Positions 43,131 through 54,088 of a stretch of DNA of 64,000 nucleotides are shown here, one piece after another. Below the pieces are notes generated by a model. That model was given only the letters and a program-made list of their open reading frames with translations, ran no database searches and had not been told where the DNA came from. Made by a program: the position numbers and the translations under genes. The stretch is from Spirochaetes bacterium GWE1_32_154 (lineage in GTDB: Bacteria; Spirochaetota; GWE2-31-10): positions 62,001 through 126,000 of the forward strand of contig MIAY01000001.1 in assembly GCA_001829315.1 (NCBI GenBank). Direction: 5' to 3'. Position 1 is the first letter of the stretch; each line of letters begins with the position of its first letter.

Positions 43131-44756
43131 ATGTCCAATCCATGGTATAAAAATGCAGTTTTTTACGAAGTTTATGTTAAGGGTTTTCATGACCATAATA
43201 ATGACGGAAAAGGTGATTTTAAAGGTTTAACATCAAAACTTGATTATATAGCAAATCTTGGTATTGATTGTATCTGGTTATTACCAATGTATCCGAGTCC
43301 GGGAAAAGATGACGGATACGATATAATGAATTATTACGAAATTCACAAAGATTACGGTACCCTTGATGATTTTAAACATTTTCTTGATGAGTCACATAAA
43401 AGGGGAATCAGAGTTATTGCAGATTTGGTTCTAAACCACATATCAGATCAGCATCCATGGTTTATTGAAGCTGTCAATAATGTGTATTCAAAATATCATA
43501 ATTACTTTGTATGGTCTCATAATCCTGAAAAATATAAAGAGGCACGAATTATATTTGTTGATACTGAAATATCTAATTGGACATGGAGTGATAAAGCTAA
43601 AAAATACTATTGGCATAGATTTTTCTATCATCAGCCTGATCTTAATTATGAAAACCCTGATGTTCAGGAGGAAATGATTAAGGTTTTAGATTATTGGCTT
43701 GGTTTAGGTCTTGATGGTTTTCGAGTTGATGCGGTTCCTTATCTTTTTGAACAGGAAGGAACCAGCTGCGAAAATCTACCTCAAACACATGAATATTTAA
43801 AAAAAATACGAAAATTTGTTGATAATAAATACCCAGATTGTCTCTTACTTGCAGAAGCTAATCAATGGCCGGAAGATCTCCTTCCTTATTTCGGTGATGG
43901 TGATGAATTTCACATGGCTTTTAATTTCCCTTTAATGCCACGAATGTTTATGGCGTTGCGTCAGGAACATCACGGACCGATTATTGATATCATACAAAGA
44001 ATTCCCGCAATTCCCGAAAACTGCCAATGGGCAATTTTCTTAAGAAATCATGATGAGCTTACTCTTGAAATGGTAACGGACGAAGAACGTGATTATATGT
44101 ATAAACAATATGCTAAAGATGAACAAATGAAAATCAATGTCGGAATAAGACGAAGGTTAGCGCCATTACTTGAAAACAGCAGAAATCAGATCGAATTACT
44201 CAATACCATTTTACTGTGTTTACCCGGTGCTCCGGTTATATATTATGGAGATGAACTTGGTATGGGCGATAATATTTATTTAGGGGATCGAAATGGTGTA
44301 AGAACACCTATGCATTGGAATGTTGACCGGAATGCCGGGTTTTCAAAGTGTAATCCGTCTAAACTTTACGCTCCTGTAATAACGGATCCTGAATATGATT
44401 ACCATACGATTAATGTGGAAAACCAGGAAAATAATATCCACTCTCTTTTAAACTGGACAAAACATATGCTGAAACAAAGAAGAAAATTTTCTGTTTTCGG
44501 TTCAGGTACACTTCGCTTTATCTACCCTGAAAACAAACGTATTCTTGCTTTCTTCAGGGAAAACGATAACGAAAGGCTGTTATGTGTGTTTAATTTATCT
44601 CATCTGCATCAACCGGTAGAACTGTATATTTCTGAATATAAAGGGTTTAAACCTGTTGAAATAATTGGAGAAGAATCTTTTCCATACATTGGAGAACTAC
44701 CATATTTATTAACTTTATCTCCCCACAGTTTTTTTATTTTTGAACTTGTACAATAA
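43131..44756 (+). CDS. treS: Trehalose synthase (maltose alpha-D-glucosyltransferase)
   Basis: 541 residues, a GH13 enzyme of the TreS type. The start [17 protein letters not shown] and [14 protein letters not shown] are characteristic. The catalytic residues lie in [18 protein letters not shown] (nucleophile Asp), [11 protein letters not shown] (acid/base Glu) and [12 protein letters not shown] (third Asp). TreS isomerises maltose and trehalose reversibly. It lacks the fused maltokinase domain found in some bacteria. It is the first gene of treS-treZ-treY, with 11 bases to treZ. Confidence 0.93.
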   Translation: MSNPWYKNAVFYEVYVKGFHDHNNDGKGDFKGLTSKLDYIANLGIDCIWLLPMYPSPGKDDGYDIMNYYEIHKDYGTLDDFKHFLDESHKRGIRVIADLVLNHISDQHPWFIEAVNNVYSKYHNYFVWSHNPEKYKEARIIFVDTEISNWTWSDKAKKYYWHRFFYHQPDLNYENPDVQEEMIKVLDYWLGLGLDGFRVDAVPYLFEQEGTSCENLPQTHEYLKKIRKFVDNKYPDCLLLAEANQWPEDLLPYFGDGDEFHMAFNFPLMPRMFMALRQEHHGPIIDIIQRIPAIPENCQWAIFLRNHDELTLEMVTDEERDYMYKQYAKDEQMKINVGIRRRLAPLLENSRNQIELLNTILLCLPGAPVIYYGDELGMGDNIYLGDRNGVRTPMHWNVDRNAGFSKCNPSKLYAPVITDPEYDYHTINVENQENNIHSLLNWTKHMLKQRRKFSVFGSGTLRFIYPENKRILAFFRENDNERLLCVFNLSHLHQPVELYISEYKGFKPVEIIGEESFPYIGELPYLLTLSPHSFFIFELVQ

Positions 44757-44767
44757 AAGGATATACG

Positions 44768-46540
44768 ATGGAAACAGGCTCAATAATTTATGAGAATGGC
44801 GATTGCGAATTTATTCTTTATTCACCTCTCGCAAAACAGGCAATTTTAAAACTATATACCCCGCACTATATTGAATACAAAATGATCAAAAATGATGACG
44901 GTTATTTTAAAATAACAATTGGTGATATAAAACCGGGCGTAACATATAAATTTCATACCGATTTAACAGGTGATATAACCGATCCTGTATCAAAAGCACT
45001 TGATGGCGGAGTTCATGGCAGGTCAGTTGTTGTTGATTACAAAAGTCTTTTAAAAAATCCTCGAATAGATTCTCATGTATCTCTTAATGAATATATTATC
45101 TATGAACTGCATACCGGTATTTTCAGTAATAACGGCGATTTTGAAGGTATTAAACAAAAGATCCCCTATTTAAAAGAACTTGGTATAACTGCCGTAGAAA
45201 TAATGCCTGTAGCTCAATATCCCGGAGAAAGAAATTGGGGTTATGATGGTGTTTACCCTTTTGCCGTACATTCAATATACGGAGGAGTTTTTAAACTAAG
45301 AGAACTCATTGATGCACTCCATTCAAGTGGCATAGCTGTAATACTTGACGTTGTTTATAATCATCTTGGACCGGAAGGAAACTATCTCTGGGCACATAAT
45401 GTATATTTTACCGATAAATACAAAACCCCCTGGGGTGGTGCAATCAATTTTGATGATGAGTATTCTGACGGTGTTAGAAATTATTGTATTGAAAATGCAC
45501 TTTTCTGGTATACATATCTTGATATTGACTGTTTACGGCTTGATGCAGTTCATTCGATTATTGATTCAAGCCCGTCTCACATAGTTCGTGATATATCGCT
45601 TGCTGCGCAGCAATTAAGTATTGATTCCGGTAAACAATTCTATCTTATTGCAGAATCAGATCTTAATGACCCGCATGTTTTACAGGATTGTGGTATGAAC
45701 TGCAATGCTCAATGGTGCGACGATTTTCATCATTCATTACATACTCTTTTAACGAATGAACAATACGGATTTTATAAAGATTTTGGTTCATTACGTGATT
45801 TATCTGATGCTTATTCAAACGGATATGTTTATGACGGCAAATATTCAAAAAACAGAAAGAAAATATTTGGTAGTGGAAGTGCTGAACTTAATTCAAAAAA
45901 TTTTATCGTTTTTCTGCAAAACCATGATATGACAGGTAATAGAGCTATCGGGGATAGGATTTCTACATTAACAGACCATCAATCATTAAAACTGGCAGCT
46001 TCTGCAGTGTTGCTATCTCCTTTCATACCATTGATTTTTAACGGTGAAGAATATGGTGAAACCAATCCGTTTTTTTATTTTGTTGATCATTCAGATAAAT
46101 CGTTAATAGAAATGGTACGTGAAGGTCGTAAAAAAGAGTTTTCAGAATTTATGGCTTTGTATGAAATACCGGATCCTGATGCTAAAATAATATTTCAAAA
46201 ATCAAAACTGTCATTTGATGTACAATCTGAAAAAAATAAAGAAATACTGGCACTGTATAAACAATTAATAGCTATAAGAAAAAAAATCGGGCTTACTACC
46301 CGATTACCACTGGATAAAATATCCTCTTTTACTCATAATAATAATATTCTAAGTATTCGTTATGAGATTAATACTATATTTTATTACCTGATTTTAAATT
46401 TTTCATCGATTGACGAAAATTATATTAAACCATTTACTGCTGATTTCACTACATTATTTACTACGAGTCTTTTCGAACTTTCTCATAATAATGTTAATTT
46501 ATTATCAGCTCGATCGGCAACTTTAATACAACTACATTAA
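44768..46540 (+). CDS. treZ: Malto-oligosyltrehalose trehalohydrolase
   Basis: 590 residues. An N-terminal isoamylase-type beta domain (1-100) precedes a GH13 barrel with YELHTGIFSNNGDFEGI, GYDGVYPFAVHSIYG, LRLDAVHSIID (nucleophile Asp), LIAESDLNDP (Glu) and FLQNHDMTGNRAIGDR (Asp). The EIMPVAQYPGERNWGYDG stretch is a TreZ/branching-type signature. It releases free trehalose from the maltooligosyl-trehalose made by TreY, the next gene. Confidence 0.93.
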   Translation: METGSIIYENGDCEFILYSPLAKQAILKLYTPHYIEYKMIKNDDGYFKITIGDIKPGVTYKFHTDLTGDITDPVSKALDGGVHGRSVVVDYKSLLKNPRIDSHVSLNEYIIYELHTGIFSNNGDFEGIKQKIPYLKELGITAVEIMPVAQYPGERNWGYDGVYPFAVHSIYGGVFKLRELIDALHSSGIAVILDVVYNHLGPEGNYLWAHNVYFTDKYKTPWGGAINFDDEYSDGVRNYCIENALFWYTYLDIDCLRLDAVHSIIDSSPSHIVRDISLAAQQLSIDSGKQFYLIAESDLNDPHVLQDCGMNCNAQWCDDFHHSLHTLLTNEQYGFYKDFGSLRDLSDAYSNGYVYDGKYSKNRKKIFGSGSAELNSKNFIVFLQNHDMTGNRAIGDRISTLTDHQSLKLAASAVLLSPFIPLIFNGEEYGETNPFFYFVDHSDKSLIEMVREGRKKEFSEFMALYEIPDPDAKIIFQKSKLSFDVQSEKNKEILALYKQLIAIRKKIGLTTRLPLDKISSFTHNNNILSIRYEINTIFYYLILNFSSIDENYIKPFTADFTTLFTTSLFELSHNNVNLLSARSATLIQLH

Positions 46541-46553
46541 TGAGAGGTCAATT

Positions 46554-49376
46554 ATGAGAGTACCAAAGAATACATATAGATTACAGCTTAACAAAACATT
46601 TCAGATAGATGATGTTCTATCTATTTCTGATTATTTAAAAAAACTTGGTGTAAGCGATCTCTATTTTTCACCAATTCTCCAACCGGTTCCAGGCAGTATG
46701 CACGGATACGATGTTATTGATACCACGTCATTAAATTCAGAAATTGGTACTATCGATAGATTAAAAATCTTATCTAATCATTTAAAACAAAATGATATGG
46801 GAATACTTCTTGATATTGTCCCCAATCACATGGCTTTTCATTATTTAAATATATATCTTATTGATATATTTGAAAACGATACGTATTCACGGTATTATAA
46901 TTTTTTTGACATAAACTGGAATCATACTTTTAAATCAATCAATGGTAAATTAATCACACCATTTCTTGGAAAGTTTTATGGTGAGTGTCTTGATAATGGT
47001 GAATTATCTATAAATTATAATGAATTTGGTTTTCATGTACAATATTATGAAAACAGATTTTGTCTGAAAATAGATACGTATTACGATATTCTTGTATATA
47101 AACAATTCAAATTACAAAACCAACTTGGTAAGGATCATCCTGATTATATTAAATATTTAGGGTTACTCTATATTATTAAAAACTTATCCTCCGAAGAGGA
47201 TGATTTTAAAGACAGATATGTGCAGGTCAGATTTATAAAAGCTGTTTTATGGGAATTATACTCAAATTGTGAAATTTTCAAATCATTTCTTGATGAAAAT
47301 ATTTTTGAAATAAACGGAACAAAAGGTAACTCTGAATCATTTAATACGCTTGATAAAATTCTTTCAAAACAAGTATTCAGACTGACCTATTGGAAAGTTG
47401 CCACGGACGAAATAAATTATAGACGATTTTTTAATGTCAACGGGTTGATATCAGTTCAAATTGAAAAAGATGAGGTGTTCAATAAAGTTCATTCTTATAT
47501 TCTGGAGCTCATGACCAATGGAATCGTTGACGGATTAAGAATAGATCATATTGACGGATTGTCATATCCGGCTGAATATCTTCAAAGATTGAAATCACGA
47601 ACAAATAATAGTTATATTATTGTAGAAAAAATCCTGGAATCTAAAGAAGATTTACCTGAAAACTGGGATTGTGAAGGGACGTCGGGTTATGATTATTTAA
47701 ATTATCAAAATGGTTTATTTATACGAAAAAGTAATGCAAAACCGCTTTTGAAAATATATCGAACCTTTACTAATGAAGAATGGAATTATAAAGAATTACT
47801 GTATGAAAAAAAACGGATTATTCTAACACGACACATGTCAGGAGATATGGATAATATAGCTCAGCTTGTAAAAAAAATAGCCTCAGATGACAGGTATGCA
47901 AGTGATTATACATTCGTAGGTCTTAAAATGGCACTTGAAGAAATTATTATATTATTTCCAATTTATAGAACTTATATAAGTAATGATAATATTTCTCAAA
48001 GTGATAGAAAAGTGATTGTACAAACTATTCAACTTGCAAAAAAATTAAATCCTTCATTAATATATGAATTAAATTTTATCGAGAATCTTTTATTATTAAA
48101 ATATTTGAATAATAAAAAAGAACAACTTCGATCAGAAATGATTATGTTTATTATCAAATTCCAGCAATACACCGGACCATTAATGGCAAAAGGTCTTGAA
48201 GATACTTTATTCTACTCATACAATAATTTTATATCATTAAACGAGGTCGGCGGAGACCCCGGTCGGTTTGCAATTACAACCCATGAATTTCATAAATTTA
48301 ATTCTCATAGAGCCAAAAGATTTCCTTATACATTAAACACAAGTTCAACTCATGACACTAAACGAGGGGAAGATGTGAGAGCCCGATTAAATGTAATCTC
48401 GGAGATTCCTGCAATTTGGAATAAAAACATCAAAGACTGGAATAAATTAAACAAAAAGTTTAAAAGTAAATCAAAGGGCTTGGAATTCCCTGATAGAAAT
48501 GATGAATATTTTATTTACCAGACACTACTGGGTTCTTTCCCGTTTAATTTTAATAATGAACTCTATCATAGTCGTATAAAAGAATACAGTATCAAAGCAG
48601 TTCGAGAATCAAAAAACCATACCAACTGGCTAAAACCGGATGCTGCTTATGAAGATAGAATCCTTAAATTTATTGAAAACATTTTAGATGATTCCAATGG
48701 TTTTCTTGATAAGTTTAAAGTATTTGCCCGTTATATTGCCTTTAACGGCATGCTCAATTCACTATCACAGGTTATATTAAAAATACTTTCACCCGGCATT
48801 CCGGATATTTATCAAGGCACAGAATTATGGGATTTAACATTAGTTGACCCTGATAACCGAAGAGAAATCGATTTTAATATACGAAATGAATATCTTGATA
48901 TAGTAAAAAAAGTTATTGAAAATAAAAATGTAATGAGTATGAAAGAATTATTTGATGATTTCTACGATGGAAAAATTAAACTGTACTTTACCTATAATGC
49001 ATTACAGGTTCGTAATACTCACTATGATATTTTTAAAGATGGTGATTATATACCGTTAACAGTAAAAGGAGATAATAAAGAAATTATTATCTCCTTTCTA
49101 AGAACTGATAAAGCCAAACAATCTAAAGTAATAGTTATTATCTCCCGGTTTCATACATCCATCACCCCGCTTCAAGCAAACTGTGAAAATATATCTTTAA
49201 ACTTCACAGAACGAGCAAAAAAGGTACTGGAAAATACAATAATCGAAATACCTAATTTTGCTCAAGGTGAATATACCGATTCATTAACCGGTCAAACAGT
49301 AACAATTGAATCAGATTTCAGAATTAGTGATTTCTTAACACTAACAACTCATGCAATACTAATTAGCTCAGGTTAG
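46554..49376 (+). CDS. treY: Malto-oligosyltrehalose synthase
   Basis: 940 residues. It begins VPKNTYRLQLNKTFQIDD and has SPILQPVPGSMHGYDV and DIVPNHMAF, the TreY form of GH13. GLRIDHIDGLSYP carries the nucleophile, YIIVEKILESKEDLPENW the acid/base Glu and NTSSTHDTKRGEDVRARL the third site. It turns the reducing end of a glucan into an alpha,alpha-1,1 linkage. At 940 residues it is at the long end of the family. RBS GAGG stands before the ATG. It overlaps the convergent PEGA gene by 4 bases. Confidence 0.93.
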   Translation: MRVPKNTYRLQLNKTFQIDDVLSISDYLKKLGVSDLYFSPILQPVPGSMHGYDVIDTTSLNSEIGTIDRLKILSNHLKQNDMGILLDIVPNHMAFHYLNIYLIDIFENDTYSRYYNFFDINWNHTFKSINGKLITPFLGKFYGECLDNGELSINYNEFGFHVQYYENRFCLKIDTYYDILVYKQFKLQNQLGKDHPDYIKYLGLLYIIKNLSSEEDDFKDRYVQVRFIKAVLWELYSNCEIFKSFLDENIFEINGTKGNSESFNTLDKILSKQVFRLTYWKVATDEINYRRFFNVNGLISVQIEKDEVFNKVHSYILELMTNGIVDGLRIDHIDGLSYPAEYLQRLKSRTNNSYIIVEKILESKEDLPENWDCEGTSGYDYLNYQNGLFIRKSNAKPLLKIYRTFTNEEWNYKELLYEKKRIILTRHMSGDMDNIAQLVKKIASDDRYASDYTFVGLKMALEEIIILFPIYRTYISNDNISQSDRKVIVQTIQLAKKLNPSLIYELNFIENLLLLKYLNNKKEQLRSEMIMFIIKFQQYTGPLMAKGLEDTLFYSYNNFISLNEVGGDPGRFAITTHEFHKFNSHRAKRFPYTLNTSSTHDTKRGEDVRARLNVISEIPAIWNKNIKDWNKLNKKFKSKSKGLEFPDRNDEYFIYQTLLGSFPFNFNNELYHSRIKEYSIKAVRESKNHTNWLKPDAAYEDRILKFIENILDDSNGFLDKFKVFARYIAFNGMLNSLSQVILKILSPGIPDIYQGTELWDLTLVDPDNRREIDFNIRNEYLDIVKKVIENKNVMSMKELFDDFYDGKIKLYFTYNALQVRNTHYDIFKDGDYIPLTVKGDNKEIIISFLRTDKAKQSKVIVIISRFHTSITPLQANCENISLNFTERAKKVLENTIIEIPNFAQGEYTDSLTGQTVTIESDFRISDFLTLTTHAILISSG

Positions 49377-51025
49377 AATCTTATTCCAATTATACAATAT
49401 TGACCATCAATATTTTTATACTCGGTATTCTCTAAGCTTTTTGTTTCTTCCAAAAGTCCTATTTTGTATTGTGCAAAAAAACCTATTCTATCAGTGATCA
49501 TAACTTTAATACCAACAACAGCTTCGGCACCAATACCAAGAAGAACTTTTGTATATGATGAATCTTCATAAAATGAACTTCCAATACTTTTATCATTATA
49601 ATAATCGAGATAATCACTTTGAGTAAATACAACATTTTCAATCATAAAACCAACTTTTGGTGCTCCACCAAACTCAATAAACACTCGATTAATTGGTATT
49701 TGGAACATTAAACCAAAGGCTATATTACTTGCAAATATAAACCCGGATTCCATATAATACGGTTTTGCTGTTGCAGAAGCAAACAACACATCTATTGAAG
49801 AATACCATTTTATAAAATTTACATTACCTGCTACAATATGATAATTGACACCTATTGCGAGTTTATAAAATTCAGAAGCATCGGGTAATGAGTACCTGTC
49901 AAAAAACATCATTGAAAAACCAAAAGACGATCGTTCTGCTTTTCCTCTGTATGAAAAATTCATTTTTAAATTAACTTTTGCATTTACTGTATTATCAACT
50001 TCATTAATATCTACAGAATAATAGCCATCATAAAAATTTGTTTTTTTTGCTACTAAACTAACAGATGCCGGTTTACCATACACAACAAAATTACATGGAG
50101 CAACACCAACATACTTTCCTTCAGCATACACTTCTGCTCCAATAACATTGGTGGTAACATTGACCGTTGTCGGCTTACTTTCCATAGAAACAATTTTGAA
50201 ATCTTCACCATTTACTGTCGGTACTGTTTTAGTAAACTGATTACCATCTTTTTTAATTGTAATATTTACAGACGCCGGTTTAACATATACTATACCATCA
50301 CATGGAGTTGTACCGATATACACATCATTAAAATACACCTCAGCTCCCACCCAATCACTTATTACTTTAATTGTTGTAGGAAAACCTGTAAAATCTAATG
50401 TCGTGGTCTGCCCTTCTTTTATTATAACATCATCTTTTCGTTCAGTATATTTTCCATTGTCTCCAACCCATACGATATATTTACCTACAGGAATATCAAA
50501 TGTGTTTGGTGTTTTTAAACTTGTATTACATAAACTGTATAACAATTGCCAATTATCTCTTTTCTGAAAAATCCACTCTTTAATTAAATCCATAAGTGCA
50601 TTTTTCTGTTCCTGAGTTTCAAATTTTAAACCTAAAACCGTATTCGCCCAAATTACAAATGCATCAAAATTTATATAATATATTGTTGATGTCAAATTGC
50701 AATTTACTTTCATTTTACCGGTAGTTTTTGAAAGATTTTCAAAATAGGAATCATCTTTGCCTTTTGATTTTTTTTCAGTAACTACTTCTTTTTTTTCAGT
50801 TGTATTGAGTGATTTATAATATGCATCTTCATCAAAATAGGTATTAACAACCTGTGATCTGTCAATTACCATCTCACCATAGTTTGATAATACGGTGATA
50901 ATATCTTCATTCATTTTTATAATTTTACCTTTTATAATAGAACCGTCTTTCAGCAAAACGACCTCTGCAAAGAGTGTAGTAATACAAAACAAAAGAGTCA
51001 CCGTATAAACTAATTTTTTTAACAT
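49373..51025 (-). CDS. PEGA-domain exported protein with C-terminal barrel-like region
   Basis: 550 residues from the ATG at 51025, which has GGGGGC 5 bases upstream and opens a clear signal peptide (MLKKLVYTVTLLFCITTLFA); the in-frame ATG at 51103 is less likely. Residues 23-70 (VVLLKDGSIIKGKIIKM) are an SH3-like strand pair, a middle region is unknown, and two PEGA repeats follow: GAEVYFNDVYIGTTPCDG and GAEVYAEGKYVGVAPCNF, each ending in KPASV. The last 170 residues have alternating beta strands ending in an aromatic residue (IIGIRF), as in outer-membrane barrels. The role is likely envelope-structural. Confidence 0.75.
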   Translation of the reverse strand: MLKKLVYTVTLLFCITTLFAEVVLLKDGSIIKGKIIKMNEDIITVLSNYGEMVIDRSQVVNTYFDEDAYYKSLNTTEKKEVVTEKKSKGKDDSYFENLSKTTGKMKVNCNLTSTIYYINFDAFVIWANTVLGLKFETQEQKNALMDLIKEWIFQKRDNWQLLYSLCNTSLKTPNTFDIPVGKYIVWVGDNGKYTERKDDVIIKEGQTTTLDFTGFPTTIKVISDWVGAEVYFNDVYIGTTPCDGIVYVKPASVNITIKKDGNQFTKTVPTVNGEDFKIVSMESKPTTVNVTTNVIGAEVYAEGKYVGVAPCNFVVYGKPASVSLVAKKTNFYDGYYSVDINEVDNTVNAKVNLKMNFSYRGKAERSSFGFSMMFFDRYSLPDASEFYKLAIGVNYHIVAGNVNFIKWYSSIDVLFASATAKPYYMESGFIFASNIAFGLMFQIPINRVFIEFGGAPKVGFMIENVVFTQSDYLDYYNDKSIGSSFYEDSSYTKVLLGIGAEAVVGIKVMITDRIGFFAQYKIGLLEETKSLENTEYKNIDGQYCIIGIRF

Positions 51026-51207
51026 AAAAGCCCCCGTTAAGATATATATATTCAGAATGTTCAACACAATAAGTAATTTATAAATTAATTGTAAATGAAA
51101 CATGAAAATATTACAATAGACGGATTAAATATATTAAAGGTTTTTTAGGTTGCTATTTTTATATTAATAATTATAATTATTCAGAGCTCTTGAAAAAGGA
51201 ATATATA

Positions 51208-53295
51208 ATGAAGAAAATCACTATACTTTTATGGCTTACATTATTATGTCCACTGTATTCAGATGAGAAAATATATAAAAGCGCAACCGAATTTGACTAT
51301 CCACCATTCTCAGTAACAAGTTCAGGATATGCTGATGGATTTTCTGTTGATTTATTAGAAGCAGTTGCAAATGTGATGAATCTGAAAATCGATTTTAAAA
51401 TAGACCAATGGGAAATTATTAAAAATAAACTTATAGAAGGTAAGCTTGATGTTCTTCCTTTAGTCGGTAGAACTGATGAACGCGAAAGAGATTTTGACTT
51501 TACAATACCGTATATTGTAATGAATGGAAATATTTTCATACGAAACAATAATGATTCTATAAAAACAGAACTTGATTTACAAGGAAAAGAAATCATTGTT
51601 ATGGAAGGTGATAACTCACATGAATACGCTTTAAAAATGAATTTTACTGATACATTAATATTAACCAAAACATACTCTGACGCATTTAAACTTCTTAATT
51701 CCGGTAAACATGATGCAATTTTAGCCCAGGGAATTGTTGGAATGAAAATTATATCCGATTTAAAATTAAAAGATATAAAACCTCTTTCACAAATTGACAG
51801 GGATAGTCTTTCGCCGTCCAAAATAAATTTAAGTGGTTTTGAACAAAAGTTTTGTTTTGCAGTTAAAGAAGGGGATAAAGAGTTATTGTCTAAATTAAAC
51901 GAAGGTCTTATAATAATTTATAATAATGGAAGCTATAATAAAATATTTGATAAATGGTTTCCATTTCTAAAAGATAATAGAATCAGTCCATTACAATTTT
52001 TCTATTATTTAATTGGCATTGTAATACCTTTAATAATTATTCTATTACTTTTTGCTTTAATATATACAAAAAATGAAATAATTAAGAAAACCCATGCTTT
52101 AGTAAATGAAATTTCCCAAAAAGAAATCATACAAAATGAACTTATTAGAGCAAAAGAAATTGCAGAGAAAAACAGTAAAGCAAAAAGTGAATTTCTTTCT
52201 AATATCAGTCATGAATTAAGAACACCTCTTAATGGCATTCTTGGTTTTACTGATATTCTTTATGAACAGGAAAATGATCCTTCAAAAAAAGAATATTTAA
52301 AAATTGTAAAAAGTTCAGGTGATCACTTACTCACAATAATTAATGATGTTCTTGATCTATCAAAGATTGAAGCGGGAATGCTTAAAATTTCTTATAAAGA
52401 GTTTGATATTAAAACTCTATTAAATTGGCTTTCATCTCTATTTCAAGAGTCATTCAAAATTAACAATAATACATTCAAAATTATTAACAACTCGCAATCA
52501 GAAATATTAATTGGGGATGAACTGCGCGTAAAACAAATTTTAACAAATCTAATTAGTAACTCAAACAAATTTACGACTAATGGAACGATTTGTATAGAAA
52601 TTAACGATTATAAACTTGAAACCGGATGTACACATATTTCATTTAAAATAACTGATACCGGGATCGGAATCAATAAAGAAAAAATGAATCATTTATTTGA
52701 AATGTTTAATCAGGGTGAAGAACATTTAACAAAAAAATATGGAGGAACAGGAATTGGTTTAGCCATTGTTAATAAACTGACATTGTTATTAAACGGCACA
52801 ATTTCCGTTAGTAGCGTCCCTGATAAAGGTAGTGTTTTTGAAATTATTATTCCATTTAAAACACCACCTGCTTCAAAAATAAACCGTATATACTCTGAAA
52901 AAAAAATACGCAATTATGATTTCTCTGATAAATACATTTTAATAGCAGAAGATAGTGAAATAAATATTAAATTACTTGAAATACTTCTTTCCGAAACAGG
53001 TATTCTGTATGACATAGCTTATAATGGTGAAGAAGTTTTAGAAAAAATCAAAACACAAAAATACGATTTAATTTTAATGGATAGCCAAATGCCAAAATTA
53101 AATGGAATTGAAGCATCAAAGATAATAAAAAACTCAAATGATGAAGGGAAATCAAAAACTATTATAATTGCAGTTTCAGCTTATGCTTTAAATAATAATA
53201 TAGAAAATGCAACTTTATTTGGATCAGATGACTATTTATCAAAACCATTTTCAAAAGAACAATTATTTTTTATGCTTGAAAAATGGTTGAAGTAA
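51208..53295 (+). CDS. Hybrid sensor kinase with periplasmic solute-binding domain
   Basis: 695 residues from the ATG at 51208 (AAGGA 8 bases upstream). Signal peptide (1-18), a periplasmic family-3 solute-binding domain (about 22-245, FDYPPFSVTSSGYADGFSVD and VLPLVGRTDERERDFDFT), one membrane helix (about 262-285), a coiled coil, HisKA with NISHELRTPLNG (phospho-His), HATPase with TGIGINKE and GGTGIGLAIVNKL, and a receiver domain with LMDSQMPKLNG (Asp). It probably senses an amino acid or related small molecule and phosphorylates its own receiver. No partner HPt or output gene is adjacent. Confidence 0.88.
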   Translation: MKKITILLWLTLLCPLYSDEKIYKSATEFDYPPFSVTSSGYADGFSVDLLEAVANVMNLKIDFKIDQWEIIKNKLIEGKLDVLPLVGRTDERERDFDFTIPYIVMNGNIFIRNNNDSIKTELDLQGKEIIVMEGDNSHEYALKMNFTDTLILTKTYSDAFKLLNSGKHDAILAQGIVGMKIISDLKLKDIKPLSQIDRDSLSPSKINLSGFEQKFCFAVKEGDKELLSKLNEGLIIIYNNGSYNKIFDKWFPFLKDNRISPLQFFYYLIGIVIPLIIILLLFALIYTKNEIIKKTHALVNEISQKEIIQNELIRAKEIAEKNSKAKSEFLSNISHELRTPLNGILGFTDILYEQENDPSKKEYLKIVKSSGDHLLTIINDVLDLSKIEAGMLKISYKEFDIKTLLNWLSSLFQESFKINNNTFKIINNSQSEILIGDELRVKQILTNLISNSNKFTTNGTICIEINDYKLETGCTHISFKITDTGIGINKEKMNHLFEMFNQGEEHLTKKYGGTGIGLAIVNKLTLLLNGTISVSSVPDKGSVFEIIIPFKTPPASKINRIYSEKKIRNYDFSDKYILIAEDSEINIKLLEILLSETGILYDIAYNGEEVLEKIKTQKYDLILMDSQMPKLNGIEASKIIKNSNDEGKSKTIIIAVSAYALNNNIENATLFGSDDYLSKPFSKEQLFFMLEKWLK

Positions 53296-53393
53296 TATAT
53301 ACTTAAGAATTTCATAATAAATTTGTTATTTAATACATCATGTGGTACTATTCATTTTGCCATACTAATAATAAAAAAAAAGGATTTTTATTT

Positions 53394-53990
53394 ATGAAAA
53401 AACCATCATTGTTACTCATCATATTTTTATTTTCATTTACTATGTTGTATTCTGAAGAAAAAGAAAAAATTGCCATCATGAATTTTTCTGCTAAAGGCGT
53501 TAATCCGGAAATAATATCTGTTGACGCAGTAGTAGAAAATTTAACCACTTCACTAATTAAATCAAATAAATTTACTGTAATTGAACGAAGTCAAATCGAT
53601 AAAGTTATGACAGAATTACAATTACAAAGTTCAGATGAATTCGATGATCAATCCCGTGTTGAAGTTGGAAATATTCTCGGTGTAAAAAAAGTTATTTTAG
53701 GAAGTATTACACAATTCGGTGATACAATAACAATAAATGTTCGTGGTGTAGATGTTATAACCGGAGAAGCTCATTTTGCAGAAAAAACAAATATTACTAA
53801 TGTTAATCAGATAGATGAAAAGATTACCGAATTAGTTTCTATGATAATTAATCCCAATCAAATTGCATATTCACAAAAAATAGAAACGAATGAGACAAAT
53901 GAGAGACCAAAAAAGACTTTAAAAACACTTTTTCCCCGTTTAAAAGAGAAAATGGCTAAAAGAAAACTTGAAAAACAATCAAAAGAATAA
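53394..53990 (+). CDS. CsgG/LpoB-like exported protein
   Basis: 198 residues from the ATG at 53394; an in-frame ATG at 53340 would add 18 charged residues before the signal peptide. The signal peptide ends FTMLYS. The body (EKIAIMNFSAKGV, NLTTSLIKSNKFTVIERSQI, VGNILGVKKVILGSITQFG) is the alpha/beta fold of the CsgG/LpoB/DUF799 family, often found as lipoprotein factors of envelope assembly. There is no lipobox cysteine. The C-terminus is a strongly basic tail (KEKMAKRKLEKQSKE). The role is unknown. Confidence 0.7.
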   Translation: MKKPSLLLIIFLFSFTMLYSEEKEKIAIMNFSAKGVNPEIISVDAVVENLTTSLIKSNKFTVIERSQIDKVMTELQLQSSDEFDDQSRVEVGNILGVKKVILGSITQFGDTITINVRGVDVITGEAHFAEKTNITNVNQIDEKITELVSMIINPNQIAYSQKIETNETNERPKKTLKTLFPRLKEKMAKRKLEKQSKE

Positions 53991-54088
53991 AAAAAAATCT
54001 TTTAACAAAATTCTACTATTTTCTATTGATATCTTTACATTTTATTCTATAGTTAAGCGTAGAATTTAAATTCAATAAGGATATCACA

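Noticed and set aside
51026-51103. Upstream ATG of the PEGA-domain gene
   Set aside because: It adds a second hydrophobic stretch before a good signal peptide whose own ATG has GGGGGC at correct spacing.
51182-51200. GAGCTCTTGAAAAAGG as another copy of the dispersed repeat
   Set aside because: Only about ten bases agree with the left box and there is no hairpin; it is explained by chance and the kinase ribosome site.
51297-51821. A 174-codon open frame on the minus strand
   Set aside because: It is antisense to the solute-binding domain of the hybrid kinase, with no ribosome site or recognisable protein pattern; similar antisense frames at 3489-3869, 16658-17068, 54883-55257 and 56032-56391 were set aside for the same reason.
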